Assembly (NCBI RefSeq): GCF_000294775.2
Contig: NZ_CP015506.1
Coordinates: forward strand, 4,749,501 to 4,813,500
DNA length: 64,000 nucleotides
Source of the DNA: Cytobacillus oceanisediminis 2691
GTDB taxonomy: Bacteria > Bacillota > Bacilli > Bacillales > Cytobacillaceae
Direction of reading: 5' to 3'
How positions within the stretch are numbered: position 1 is the first letter of the stretch; each line of letters begins with the position of its first letter. The translations under genes and the position numbers were made by a program. Below, in pieces: positions 1 to 11,003 of the stretch. Under the pieces are notes generated by a model that saw only the letters and a program-made list of their open reading frames with translations, ran no database searches and was not told where the DNA came from.

Positions 1-274
1 TTCCGCCTGAAATAGATATAAATGCAGTAATAACTCCTAATACAAGCAAGAATAGAATAATATATACATTCCAGGTGTTCAGCTCTCCGTCTGAAACAAA
101 AATTCCCTTTACAGCATCCCAAATGATGCTGAATGTTTCTGTGATGCTAAATTCAGCCAGCAATAGTGCGGCTGTTACGATTCCCACTCCCAATGACAGC
201 AATACACGCCTGGTCAGGATAACCATGGCGATTGCTACCAAAGGCGGAAGCAGGGAGAAAATCGTGTTTGCCAT
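1..274 (-). CDS. NhaC-family transporter (N-terminal part, cut by window start)
   Basis: Only the first ~91 codons are present; the gene runs off the left edge. The start is an ATG at 274 preceded by GAGGAGGA. The protein begins MANTIFSLLPPLVAIAMVI and is very hydrophobic, with at least three predicted membrane spans in the visible part. The opening resembles NhaC-type Na+/H+ antiporter-like carriers (recognition by eye). A lysine riboswitch upstream suggests this member moves lysine or a related cation rather than only sodium, as is known for lysine-riboswitch-linked NhaC-like transporters. Substrate is inferred from the regulator, not from the protein. Confidence 0.75.
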   Translation of the reverse strand, partial: MANTIFSLLPPLVAIAMVILTRRVLLSLGVGIVTAALLLAEFSITETFSIIWDAVKGIFVSDGELNTWNVYIILFLLVLGVITAFISISGG

Positions 275-295
275 TACTTGTCCTCCTCTGAAATT

Positions 296-352
296 TGATT
301 GGTGTCCAGCTACAGGCGCCGATAAGCGGGCGCCTTCCGCTTTTCGCAGGGG
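296..352 (-). repeat. short copy of the dispersed GCGCC...GGCGC palindromic repeat
   Basis: Read on the minus strand this segment has AAAAGCGGAAGGCGCC at one end and GGCGCC(T)GTAGCTGGACA at the other, matching the ends of the longer repeats at 37.6 and 46.9 kb. The middle is nearly absent, leaving a compact palindrome. It lies in the transporter leader between the riboswitch terminator and the ribosome site. Confidence 0.6.
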
Positions 353-382
353 AAACAACAAGGATGATGACAGAGTCAAAAT

Positions 383-421
383 AAAAAAAGAGTAACGATA
401 GAGAAAAATCTATCATTACTC
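383..421 (-). terminator. terminator of the lysine riboswitch expression platform
   Basis: On the minus strand GAGTAATGATAGA pairs with TCTATCGTTACTC around a short T-rich loop, followed by seven T residues. It sits between the lysine aptamer and the transporter start, so it is the likely ligand-controlled attenuator. Confidence 0.9.
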
Positions 422-439
422 TTTTGAAGTAATTAGTTT

Positions 440-655
440 CTCCATCACGATCTGTAGCTCCCCATTATGAAGGCTTTGACAAAGTATATTCATACTTTCC
501 CCTCATAATGACAGTGTTACTCCTATTCGAAGTAACCCCAGCAAGATTAGTTCTGACTCACTAATCATGCTTCGGCAACATTCCCTTTCGGCTGCGGTCT
601 TAGTTGTCATCCTCACACAGCGTACTCTTGAATCTTGCACCTCTACCCCATCGGA
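440..655 (-). ncRNA. lysine riboswitch (L box)
   Basis: The minus strand carries the L-box core in order: GTAGAGGTGC, TCAAGAGTACGCTG, GTGAGGATGA, then GCCGAAAGGG and GTTGCCGAAGC, and a closing GGGGAGCTAC. These are the conserved blocks of the lysine aptamer that closes off lysine biosynthesis and uptake genes when lysine is plentiful. A strong terminator lies directly downstream and the controlled gene is the NhaC-like transporter. Exact ends of the P1 helix are approximate. Confidence 0.93.
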
Positions 656-718
656 TATGATAAGGTTTTTATGAAATTATATTGAAATTTTATCAAAATA
701 CTAATCTATTTGCAAGTG

Positions 719-1465
719 TTATTGGCCGGCCGGTATTTCTATTGATGGTGAGGTACCCCCTCCGCCATTATAAAATTGCGGGACCTTTCCAGGGTAAATA
801 CCATAAGCGGCAAGCACATCCTCCTGTACAGTGATAATTTTGGTGGCAAAAGGAATAATGATTTGAACCTGCACATCCAGGCGTACCAGAACCTTTACTT
901 CAACATTATTAATGCCATGATCCTTTGTTTCAGTTATAAAATTGGAGGTAACAGAGCCCACTGCATTAAATTTTACCGGTATCCGGGGACCCAAGTTTCC
1001 GAGAAGGGCATTATTGGTTGCCTGGCCAAGCGGCACATAATAAACAATTCCATTTGTATTCTCCATTTGTTCCGTGTTGATTTCCACGTCTGTAAAGGAC
1101 TCCAAAGCATCCAAATCGCCCTTTTCCGCTTTCTTAATATTATCCTGAACCAATTCGGTTACTTCCGCTTTGACCCTGTTCAGCTTTTCAACATTGATGC
1201 TGACAACACCGCTTTCACTTGCTTCAAACATATCTTCCAAATCCATCACATTGGTAATTTTTTTATTAATCGCATTGTTTATCACCAATGATGCGATTTT
1301 CCTTGTCTGTGAATCGGCATAGCTCATGAGTGTGGGCTTAAGCCCTTCGTTGATAATCCATAGGCCGGCAGCAGTTGAGATGACGAAAAATATAAAGGTC
1401 AATAGAAATACATAGCGAAATGGCAGAGGACCTTTCCGGGGCAGCCGGCCGCGAAATTTTGCCAA
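719..1465 (-). CDS. yunB: sporulation protein YunB
   Basis: 248 residues from a TTG start at 1465. A basic N terminus (RGRLPRKG) is followed by one membrane span at about residues 18-40 (FVFLLTFIFFVIST-like), then a soluble extracytoplasmic domain of ~200 residues. This matches the B. subtilis YunB family, a mother-cell sporulation protein of unknown mechanism that is expressed under sigma-E in B. subtilis. The ribosome site GGGGGG is inside the 3' arm of a 12-bp hairpin (1473-1510), so initiation could be modulated. The neighbours yunC and yunF match the same B. subtilis cluster. Confidence 0.92.
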   Translation of the reverse strand: MAKFRGRLPRKGPLPFRYVFLLTFIFFVISTAAGLWIINEGLKPTLMSYADSQTRKIASLVINNAINKKITNVMDLEDMFEASESGVVSINVEKLNRVKAEVTELVQDNIKKAEKGDLDALESFTDVEINTEQMENTNGIVYYVPLGQATNNALLGNLGPRIPVKFNAVGSVTSNFITETKDHGINNVEVKVLVRLDVQVQIIIPFATKIITVQEDVLAAYGIYPGKVPQFYNGGGGTSPSIEIPAGQ

Positions 1466-1472
1466 AACAAAT

Positions 1473-1510
1473 CCCCCCTTTACAAGCTATATGTATGCTG
1501 TAAAGGAGGG
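1473..1510 (-). promoter_or_regulatory. hairpin covering the yunB ribosome site
   Basis: CCCCCCTTTACA (1473-1484) and TGTAAAGGAGGG (1499-1510) form a 12-bp stem with one mismatch and a 14-base loop. On the minus strand the yunB Shine-Dalgarno run of G residues is the distal arm. There is no long T tract, so translation control or 3'-end protection of the upstream HD-GYP transcript is more likely than plain termination. Confidence 0.6.
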
Positions 1511-1536
1511 AACTAGGCTCAAAAATCCAAAATAGT

Positions 1537-2631
1537 TTATTGTTGTACAAAAGTCGTATCGCATCCTATAATGACAGAATTCAATTCAATCCTCAAATCT
1601 GCTTCATATGGCTCGACATTCCTGCCCTTTTCTTCAAGTATGCGGATGACAGGCCTATCACTCAGACCCGCGTTCTGCCGGCAGACAACGCCTTTCCTGC
1701 CATCATTCAGCTCGACTGTAACACCCACAGGATATACAGCGACCGCTTGACGAAAAACTTCGATTATCCTCTTATCAAATAACTTTTCTGCCCCTGCATA
1801 CAAAATCTCCAGACCTTCATGCGGAAGCATAGCCTGTCTGTAAATGCGATTAGATGTTACTGCATCAAACACATCGGCAATCGCAATAATCTTGCCGAAA
1901 TCATGTATCTCGTCTCCCTCAAGGCCGCGCGGGTAGCCGGTACCATTCAAACGCTCATGATGCTGAAAAGCACAATGTGCAACAAGGAGCGGAATCGTCT
2001 CTACTTTTCTTAATATATTAAATCCATCTTCAGGGTGCTTCTTTATTGATTCAAATTCTTTCACTGTCAATTTACCCGGTTTCAAAAGAATATCTGCCGG
2101 CACCTTCATTTTTCCTACATCATGGAGAATAGCACCTAGCCCCAGGATTTCAAGTTCCTTTGGCAGGAGCTGAAGCTTCATCCCGATTGCCAGAGAATAA
2201 AGGGTTACATTCAGGGAGTGTGTGAAAATATAGTGGTCATATGTATAAACATCTGATAAGATCGTAAGCAGCTCTCTATTTCCCCTTATTTCATCGATTA
2301 GCTGACGAATTAGCCCTGATAGCCGTTTAGAGGCTTTCTCAATCACTAAAGAGCCTGATAAATCTTTATTTGCTCCTACTTCCTTCAGAACCGATTCTAT
2401 GGTTTGGATAGCCTTCGTTCGCATTTTGGCAGACAGAGGGTCCTTATATTGGATATCTTCAGTGCGCCAATCCCTGATATACACATACGTAATACCCATT
2501 TCCTGCAATTTATGTATCAATTTATCAGCCAGCTCCACACCTTCATGCAAGAGGACCTGACCCTTGTCATTATATATTGCCTTGGCCAAAACGCTGCCAG
2601 TCTCAATTGTATTGGTTGCTGCTAATCTCAT
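1537..2631 (-). CDS. HD-GYP domain cyclic-dinucleotide phosphodiesterase
   Basis: 364 residues, ATG start with GGGAG six bases upstream. The HD motif HDVGKMKVP is at about residues 170-178 and the signature HHERLNGTGYP at 224-234, which places it in the HD-GYP class that hydrolyses cyclic di-GMP. The common D of DGTGYP is N here. An N-terminal region of ~110 residues with no clear receiver domain precedes the HD domain, and a ~60-residue C-terminal domain containing VTVELNDGRKGVV resembles a small beta barrel. No membrane span is evident. It lies between yunC and yunB and is probably transcribed on its own. Confidence 0.88.
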   Translation of the reverse strand: MRLAATNTIETGSVLAKAIYNDKGQVLLHEGVELADKLIHKLQEMGITYVYIRDWRTEDIQYKDPLSAKMRTKAIQTIESVLKEVGANKDLSGSLVIEKASKRLSGLIRQLIDEIRGNRELLTILSDVYTYDHYIFTHSLNVTLYSLAIGMKLQLLPKELEILGLGAILHDVGKMKVPADILLKPGKLTVKEFESIKKHPEDGFNILRKVETIPLLVAHCAFQHHERLNGTGYPRGLEGDEIHDFGKIIAIADVFDAVTSNRIYRQAMLPHEGLEILYAGAEKLFDKRIIEVFRQAVAVYPVGVTVELNDGRKGVVCRQNAGLSDRPVIRILEEKGRNVEPYEADLRIELNSVIIGCDTTFVQQ

Positions 2632-2789
2632 ATGTATCTCCCATATCCTTTTTTCAGTGCTACTTTATATTTCGGGTATAATTTGGTTTTATTTACATTA
2701 TACGACAAAATTCCGGCATTGGCCGATGCTCTCTAATTTTTTATGAAAATTGATTTTTAAGGAGAATTTTTCCTCAATTATGTTTTTTG

Positions 2790-2872
2790 TGTGCGGATAG
2801 CCGTTTTTTATATGCGGATAGAAAAATTTATGTGCGGATAACCCGTATAAAAAAAATTTATGTCCGAAGTAA
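2790..2872. repeat. phased GCGGATA motif cluster
   Basis: GCGGATA occurs at 2793, 2814 and 2834, i.e. spaced 21 and 20 bp, within an A/T-rich stretch; a further TCCGAA lies at 2863. The cluster sits between the yunC terminator and the HD-GYP gene start. The same core in the opposite orientation (ATCCGCG) recurs with the same spacing at 48.3 kb. Confidence 0.6.
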
Positions 2873-2892
2873 GTTCTTAATATAGATCCAAT

Positions 2893-2910
2893 AAAAAAGA
2901 CAGCCCTGTC
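2893..2910 (-). terminator. terminator after yunC
   Basis: GACAGCCCTGTC is a 12-bp palindrome followed on the minus strand by six T residues; a second palindrome AAGGCATGCCTT abuts it at 2911-2922 and overlaps the end of yunC. Confidence 0.75.
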
Positions 2911-2921
2911 AAGGCATGCCT

Positions 2922-3236
2922 TTAGATCATTTTAAGAAGTGCTTCTTTTCCTATCGTCCCTTTAACAATGCCCAATTCCTCTGCCTCAAATGTGACAGAT
3001 TCAAGGGGGGCATTTAACAGCTGCTCTATGGTTTTTACGCCGACCGCCCTGCCGGCAATTACTTTGCGGTCCTTAAGCTTCTCATTCAGCAAAGCTACAT
3101 CAAGGGCGCCGCACATGATATACCCTTTATCATTCGTTACCACCAGCAGATTGGTCTTCGGCAATTGCACCGATACACTCAAAAAAGTATGGCCATCTAT
3201 ATCAATCGGTTTTAAATCAATCATACTTGCCGCCAC
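2922..3236 (-). CDS. yunC: YunC family protein (DUF1805)
   Basis: 104 residues, matching the length and sequence pattern of the YunC/DUF1805 family (for example NLLVVTNDKGYIMCGALD at about residues 30-47). It is a small soluble protein with no membrane span. The biochemical role of the family is not established. Position next to yunB and yunF follows the B. subtilis order, with the HD-GYP gene inserted here. A strong terminator follows the stop codon. Confidence 0.9.
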   Translation of the reverse strand: MAASMIDLKPIDIDGHTFLSVSVQLPKTNLLVVTNDKGYIMCGALDVALLNEKLKDRKVIAGRAVGVKTIEQLLNAPLESVTFEAEELGIVKGTIGKEALLKMI

Positions 3237-3301
3237 TCCTTTCCTTTTCCATTAACACAATATGTGAGGACAAGGAAAAGGGTGAAAGTGCCTGGCATCG
3301 C

Positions 3302-4147
3302 TTAAAATAAATCAAGCTGTCTGGGAGCGAGCTGCTGGTATTCGATATCAAGAAGCCCGATCATTTGTTTAGCATTGTCTGCAGCGTCACCGCCAGAGTT
3401 GTTATTGAAGACGACGAATACATTTTTACAACTTTTCTCAAGCTGTTTTAGATGTTCTGCCCATTCAGCCAGTTCTTTTTCGTTATAGCGGTAAAGATAG
3501 CGGACCTCTCGCCAGTTGTCTCCATTCTTTTTCTGCCAGCCATGAAAATTCCGGCCATGAAACCGAACAAGCACCTTATCAGGACTGGTTGATTCCAGGA
3601 CAGTTGGAACAGAACCCTCACCGGCTTGCGGCTCGTCACAGATGCTGTGAATCCAGCCTTCTTCTCTCATAAATCTTAATGTGCTTTCCTTAAACTCCGG
3701 TCGAAACCATGATTGATGCCTGAATTCCAGGGCACATGGGATATCCCCCATCTGCTCTTTGCACCAGCGAAGATAGTCGACATTGGCTTTTTTGCAGTCA
3801 AACCATGGCGGAAATTGAAACAGCACCATAGCCAGCTTGCCGGATTGGATATAAGGCTCCAATGAGTCCTTGAAAGCTGCAAACATTTCTTCTTTGCTTT
3901 CAAAGGGGATTTCGCCTCTCTGATGGCCGGTCATGCCCTGGTACGTTTTTACTATGAATTGAAAAGATTCAGGTGTGTCTTTTACCCATTTGGAAGAGTT
4001 GCGCTTTGGCTGCACCGCATAAAAAGCAGAGTCCACCTCGACAGTTGGAAAATGGCCGGCGTACTCCTTTAATTTATCTCTCGGCGATATATTGCCTGTA
4101 TAAAGGCTATCATGGTCGCCCCAGCCTGTTACGCCTATAATAATCAT
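3302..4147 (-). CDS. yunF: YunF, DUF72 family protein
   Basis: 281 residues from the ATG at 4147, chosen because GGAGGTG lies six bases upstream; an upstream in-frame ATG at 4210 has no ribosome site and adds a hydrophobic stretch foreign to the family. The N terminus MIIIGVTGWGDHDSLY and later VEVDSAFYAV, FQFPPWF and ALEFRHQSWF are hallmarks of DUF72 proteins, which adopt a TIM-barrel-like fold. The catalytic function of the family is unknown. No signal peptide is present. Confidence 0.9.
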   Translation of the reverse strand: MIIIGVTGWGDHDSLYTGNISPRDKLKEYAGHFPTVEVDSAFYAVQPKRNSSKWVKDTPESFQFIVKTYQGMTGHQRGEIPFESKEEMFAAFKDSLEPYIQSGKLAMVLFQFPPWFDCKKANVDYLRWCKEQMGDIPCALEFRHQSWFRPEFKESTLRFMREEGWIHSICDEPQAGEGSVPTVLESTSPDKVLVRFHGRNFHGWQKKNGDNWREVRYLYRYNEKELAEWAEHLKQLEKSCKNVFVVFNNNSGGDAADNAKQMIGLLDIEYQQLAPRQLDLF

Positions 4148-4295
4148 TAAAACACCTCCGTTTTTTTGCCATAAATATTTTAAGAATAATAATTTAAAAC
4201 CGTTTTTCACAAAGGGTTATATCTTCACTTTAGCAATTAAATCATTAATTTTCCAAAATTTAAACAGTTTCTCCCCATCTCAGCCTCTTACCATT

Positions 4296-4331
4296 AAAAA
4301 ACCCGCTTACCATGGCCGGTAAACGGGTTTT
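4296..4331 (-). terminator. terminator of the suf operon
   Basis: AAACCCGTTTACC pairs with GGTAAGCGGGTTT around CGGCCAT, followed by a T run on the minus strand. It lies just after the sufB stop codon. Confidence 0.9.
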
Positions 4332-4344
4332 CATAAAATATCTA

Positions 4345-5742
4345 TTAACCGATAGAACCTTCCATTTCGAATTTGATCAGGCGGTTCATCTCTACTGCGT
4401 ATTCCATTGGAAGTTCTTTCGTAAATGGCTCGATGAAGCCCATTACGATCATTTCTGTTGCTTCTTCCTCTGAAATTCCACGGCTCATTAGATAGAATAA
4501 CTGTTCTTCTGATACTTTTGAAACCTTCGCTTCATGCTCAAGAGAGATGTTGTCGTTCAGGATTTCATTGTAAGGAATCGTATCTGAAGTTGACTGGTTA
4601 TCCATGATTAATGTATCACACTCGATGTTGGCACGTGCACCTTCCGCTTTGCGGCCGAAGTGAACGATTCCGCGGTAAGTTACTTTACCGCCCTGCTTGG
4701 AAATCGATTTCGATACAATCGTCGAAGAAGTGTTTGGTGCAAGGTGGATCATTTTCGCACCTGCATCCTGGTGCTGTCCCTTACCTGCTAATGCAATGGA
4801 AAGGGTCATGCCGCGTGCACCTTCTCCTTTAAGAATAACTGCCGGATATTTCATTGTCAGTTTTGAACCGATGTTTCCGTCAATCCATTCCATTGTTGCG
4901 TTTGATTCACAAACAGCACGCTTCGTAACCAGGTTAAACACGTTGTTCGCCCAGTTCTGGATGGTTGTATAACGGCAATATGCGTCTTTTTTAATGATGA
5001 TTTCAACAACCGCACTGTGAAGTGAGTTTGTTGTGTAAACAGGTGCTGTACAGCCCTCTACATAGTGTACATGTGCGCCTTCATCAACAATGATTAATGT
5101 ACGCTCAAACTGCCCCATGTTCTCAGAGTTAATGCGGAAATATGCCTGCAGCGGCGTATCAACCTTAATCCCTTTAGGAACATAAATGAACGATCCGCCA
5201 GACCAAACCGCTGAGTTTAATGCAGCGAATTTGTTATCTGTTGGAGGGATAACCTTTGCCCAATGCTCACGGAAAATATCTTCATTTTCGCGAAGAGCGG
5301 AATCGGTATCTTTGAACACAATTCCTTTCGCTTCAAGGTCTTCCTGCATGTTATGGTAAACAACCTCTGATTCATACTGGGCAGAAACACCTGCAAGATA
5401 CTTCTGCTCTGCTTCAGGAATACCCAATTTATCAAATGTCTGTTTAATTTCGTCTGGAACCTCATCCCAAGAGCGTTCAGTTTTTTCAGAAGGCTTTACA
5501 TAATACGTAATTTCATCAAAGTTTAATGACGCTAAATCTCCGCCCCATTGCGGCATAGGCATGTTATAGAAATGCTCCAATGATTTTAAACGGAAGTCAA
5601 GCATCCATTGTGGCTCTTCCTTCAATTTTGAAATCTCTTCAACAATTTCTTTTGTCAAACCGCGTTTTGATCGGAAAATGGAAACGTCTTTATCGGCAAA
5701 ACCATACTTATAATCGCCGATCTCAGGCATTTTTTTTGCCAT
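4345..5742 (-). CDS. sufB: Fe-S cluster assembly scaffold SufB
   Basis: 465 residues, the same length as B. subtilis SufB. The ATG at 5742 has GGAGG nine bases upstream and gives the family N terminus [15 protein letters not shown]; the longer reading frame upstream is discarded. SufB forms the cytosolic SufBCD scaffold on which iron-sulfur clusters are built from sulfur delivered by SufS/SufU. The beta-helix core and the C-terminal [12 protein letters not shown] motif shared with SufD are present. It is the last gene of the operon, separated from sufU by about 108 bp that contain a 16-bp palindrome. Confidence 0.97.
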   Translation of the reverse strand: MAKKMPEIGDYKYGFADKDVSIFRSKRGLTKEIVEEISKLKEEPQWMLDFRLKSLEHFYNMPMPQWGGDLASLNFDEITYYVKPSEKTERSWDEVPDEIKQTFDKLGIPEAEQKYLAGVSAQYESEVVYHNMQEDLEAKGIVFKDTDSALRENEDIFREHWAKVIPPTDNKFAALNSAVWSGGSFIYVPKGIKVDTPLQAYFRINSENMGQFERTLIIVDEGAHVHYVEGCTAPVYTTNSLHSAVVEIIIKKDAYCRYTTIQNWANNVFNLVTKRAVCESNATMEWIDGNIGSKLTMKYPAVILKGEGARGMTLSIALAGKGQHQDAGAKMIHLAPNTSSTIVSKSISKQGGKVTYRGIVHFGRKAEGARANIECDTLIMDNQSTSDTIPYNEILNDNISLEHEAKVSKVSEEQLFYLMSRGISEEEATEMIVMGFIEPFTKELPMEYAVEMNRLIKFEMEGSIG

Positions 5743-5831
5743 CGTCGTATTCCTCCATTCGTATGAGAAAGGGTCTTCACACCCCATCATTTCATTATAT
5801 TTTAGCACACAAGGCAGATGAAAAAATTTTT

Positions 5832-5847
5832 AATCAAACGTTTGATT
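5832..5847. promoter_or_regulatory. 16-bp perfect palindrome between sufU and sufB
   Basis: AATCAAACGTTTGATT reads identically on both strands. On the minus transcript it is followed by AAAAATTTTTT, so it could be a weak intercistronic terminator that lowers sufB read-through, or a protein-binding operator of the AAACGTTT type. Confidence 0.5.
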
Positions 5848-5850
5848 GAT

Positions 5851-8829
<2,979 letters not shown>

Positions 8830-8846
8830 AGTGATCCCCCTAACGC

Positions 8847-9632
8847 TTACGCTTCTTGCCCAACTGTTTCGTCTTCAATGCCCAGTTCTTTTTTAATCCA
8901 GTCATACCCTTCAGCTTCTAAGCGCTGTGCAAGCTCTGGACCGCCAGATTTTACAACGCGTCCCTGCATCATCACGTGAACATGGTCAGGAGTGATGTAG
9001 TTTAGAAGGCGCTGGTAGTGTGTGATGATTAAGCAGCCAAACTCTTCGCCGCGCATTTCATTGATTCCTTTAGAAACAACCTTCAATGCATCGATATCCA
9101 AACCGGAATCAATTTCGTCAAGGATCGCAATTTTAGGCTCAATCATCATTAATTGAAGAATTTCATTGCGCTTCTTTTCACCGCCTGAGAAGCCTTCATT
9201 TAAATAACGCTGAGCCATATCAAGATCCATTTCAAGAAATTCCATCTTGCTGTCCATTTTGCGGATGAATTTCATAAGAGAAATTTCATTGCCTTCCTCA
9301 AGGCGGCTGTTAATTGCAGAACGTAAAAAATCGGCATTTGTTACACCGCTGATTTCACTTGGATATTGCATTGCAAGAAATAGGCCCGCTCGTGCGCGTT
9401 CGTCAACTTCCATTTCAAGAACATCTTCACCATCTAATGTGATGCTTCCCTGTGTAACTTCATATTTAGGATGGCCCATGATTGCAGAAGATAGAGTTGA
9501 TTTACCTGTACCGTTCGGCCCCATAATGGCGTGAATTTCTCCGCCTTTGATTTCAAGGTTTACACCTTTTAATATTTCTTTTCCCTCAATAGCAACATGA
9601 AGGTCTTTAATTGTAAGTACTGATCCTGCCAT
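8847..9632 (-). CDS. sufC: SUF system ATPase SufC
   Basis: 261 residues from the ATG at 9632, preceded by GGAGG at good spacing; this gives MAGSVLTIKDLHV as in B. subtilis. It is an ABC-type ATPase without membrane partner that drives the SufBCD scaffold. Walker A GPNGTGKST is at residues 38-46, the signature FSGGEKKRNE near 145 and Walker B AILDEIDSGLD follows. It is the first gene of the operon sufCDSUB. Confidence 0.97.
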   Translation of the reverse strand: MAGSVLTIKDLHVAIEGKEILKGVNLEIKGGEIHAIMGPNGTGKSTLSSAIMGHPKYEVTQGSITLDGEDVLEMEVDERARAGLFLAMQYPSEISGVTNADFLRSAINSRLEEGNEISLMKFIRKMDSKMEFLEMDLDMAQRYLNEGFSGGEKKRNEILQLMMIEPKIAILDEIDSGLDIDALKVVSKGINEMRGEEFGCLIITHYQRLLNYITPDHVHVMMQGRVVKSGGPELAQRLEAEGYDWIKKELGIEDETVGQEA

Positions 9633-9657
9633 AATATATACCTCCGTCAATAAAAGA

Positions 9658-9689
9658 AGATTTGTAAATCGGCCTGCAGCCGCAAATCT
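9658..9689 (-). promoter_or_regulatory. hairpin in the sufC 5' leader
   Basis: AGATTTG...CAAATCT and, inside it, CGGC...GCCG form a stem with a 5-base bulge between the promoter and the sufC ribosome site. It does not match a riboswitch known to me; it may stabilise the leader. Confidence 0.5.
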
Positions 9690-9714
9690 CTATTCTCATT
9701 TTATTCTCATTACA

Positions 9715-9743
9715 ATCTTATAACAAATCAAATGTCATAGCAA
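9715..9743 (-). promoter_or_regulatory. candidate sigma-A promoter of the suf operon
   Basis: On the minus strand TTGCTA is followed after 17 bases by TAAGAT, about 85 bases upstream of the sufC start. The -35 has two mismatches to consensus, so the call is tentative. Confidence 0.45.
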
Positions 9744-9900
9744 CTCTTTAAGACCATTAACAAACTTTTCAAACAAAAATGTTTAGAAAGCCTGTAAATA
9801 TAGATTTTATCATATTAACTTAATGGCATCAAAGTGAAAATAACCGGGAACCTGGCATGTCCTATCTATTTTTTCCCGGGACTGTAATTTCATGTATTGC

Positions 9901-9935
9901 AAAAAAGAAAACCAGTGCATAATTGGCACTGGTTT
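9901..9935 (-). terminator. terminator of the small gene at 9,968-10,156
   Basis: AACCAGTGC pairs with GCACTGGTT around a 7-base loop, followed on the minus strand by TTCTTTTTT. Confidence 0.85.
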
Positions 9936-9967
9936 CTATTTTCTTCATTATTATATATACCATTAAC

Positions 9968-10156
9968 CTAGGAATGAATTTTTCTTTCAAGATCTGCAAC
10001 TAAGCGCTGGCTTTGAAGATAATCTTCTTCGCGTTTTTTTTCAACTTCCATTCGAATATCATGTTTCCGGCTGTACACTTCATATCCAACTCCATGGGCA
10101 GCTTGCATAGCTTTTTCCATTTCACTCGTGTAGTTCAGCTGTAACTGACTGATAAT
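9968..10156 (-). CDS. small charged protein, possible ATT start
   Basis: A 62-codon reading frame on the minus strand. Its best ribosome site (AAAGGA) is seven bases before an ATT codon at 10156; the first ATG in frame is at 10120 and has no good site, and would give 50 residues (MEKAMQAAHGVGYEVYSR...). The frame is closed upstream by TGA. The product is hydrophilic and helical, with KKREEDYLQ and a C-terminal DLERK; no family recognised. A strong terminator follows, which supports a real transcription unit. It could instead start at the ATG with weak translation. Confidence 0.55.
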   Translation of the reverse strand: MISQLQLNYTSEMEKAMQAAHGVGYEVYSRKHDIRMEVEKKREEDYLQSQRLVADLERKIHS

Positions 10157-10371
10157 GAATCAATCCTTTCGGTTTTTATGCTTTCGCATTTAGTTTTACA
10201 TCTAAAATCTTAACACTCACCATATACCCCGCACAAAGCGGAAAAAACCTGATTTTTTTAGCAAAATAAGGAACGAGAACCCATGAGGCGCTTTCATAAT
10301 GCGCATTCTTAAAATACTGGCCATATCCTCTGGATTAATGGTTGTTTCAATAATTTTCTGAAATTATCATA
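10157..10371. other. gap upstream of the small gene
   Basis: No reading frame with a ribosome site was found. A short GCGC...GCGC palindrome occurs near 10291-10307. The segment should contain the promoter of the minus-strand small gene, but no clear sigma-A boxes stand out. Confidence 0.5.
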
Positions 10372-10403
10372 AAAAAAATAAAACTCCTGCTATTGAGCAG
10401 GAG
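10372..10403 (-). terminator. terminator after yurZ
   Basis: CTCCTGC/GCAGGAG stem with a 6-base loop followed on the minus strand by TTTATTTTTTTT, 8 bp after the stop codon. Confidence 0.9.
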
Positions 10404-10410
10404 CTGCTTA

Positions 10411-10782
10411 TTAATGATTTTGCTGATTTAATTCTGTCGTAGCCTCCTGGACAAGCGTAACCGCCTGGCTCATTGCGGCACCGCCGCCAAAAGCTGCAGT
10501 AACTCCTACTGCCTCTAGAATTTCTTCTTCTGACGCACCTTGATCGATGCATCCTTTCGTATGATAAATAATGCAATATTCATCCTGAGAATATAAGCTG
10601 ATTCCAAGGGCAATCAGCTGCTTCTCCTTTTGGGATAAAACCCCTTCCTTAAAACAGGCTTCTGTAAAAGCATTATAATGCTGTGCTAAATCAGGCATTT
10701 TTTCAGTGAAAACACCCAATCCAACTTTATAGTCATGAAGGGCTGCTTCTATCGAGTTTGAAGGTTCATGATAATGTTCCAT
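10411..10782 (-). CDS. yurZ: carboxymuconolactone decarboxylase/AhpD-like protein YurZ
   Basis: 123 residues from the ATG at 10782, where GTGGAG lies five bases upstream; an ATG at 10797 five codons earlier is less well placed. The family core [13 protein letters not shown]...[19 protein letters not shown] carries a Cys and His arranged like the AhpD/CMD redox pair (C-x3-H), followed by the glycine-rich AAFGGGAAM. Such proteins are all-helical and often act as peroxide-related reductases; the substrate of this one is unknown. In B. subtilis yurZ also neighbours the suf operon. Confidence 0.85.
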   Translation of the reverse strand: MEHYHEPSNSIEAALHDYKVGLGVFTEKMPDLAQHYNAFTEACFKEGVLSQKEKQLIALGISLYSQDEYCIIYHTKGCIDQGASEEEILEAVGVTAAFGGGAAMSQAVTLVQEATTELNQQNH

Positions 10783-10867
10783 TCGGCTCCACTCCATTTC
10801 GAAATAGTTTCAAGGTTAGTATGTTTGATTACTATTCAATCTATACGGGAAGCGGGCCTGAGATATG

Positions 10868-10947
10868 GCAATTAAAGCGGAAGCGCCCTGCCCACTCCCG
10901 ACCTTCGAGGAGGCAGGCGCTAGAACTGGACCTTTATCGACGTTCAA
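10868..10947 (-). repeat. dispersed palindromic repeat copy
   Basis: AAAGCGGAAGCGCC at the left and GGCAGGCGCTAGAACTGGAC, then CGTTCAAAAATTAT at the right, match the ends of the longer copies at 37.6 kb. The interior is short. It lies between metQ and yurZ. Confidence 0.7.
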
Positions 10948-10965
10948 AAATTATACCTATACTAT

Positions 10966-10998
10966 AAAAAAAACAGGCGCATAGACGCCTGCTTTTTT
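10966..10998 (-). terminator. terminator of metNPQ
   Basis: CAGGCG/CGCCTG stem followed by eight T residues on the minus strand; T residues also follow on the plus side. Confidence 0.9.
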
Positions 10999-11003
10999 AA
11001 CTC

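Noticed and set aside
75..416. Plus- and minus-strand frames over the NhaC-like gene start
   Set aside because: Out of frame with the transporter and without initiation signals; the minus-strand one runs through the riboswitch terminator.
776..1291. Plus-strand frame of 171 codons opposite yunB
   Set aside because: Antisense shadow; Cys/His/Ile-rich product without ribosome site.
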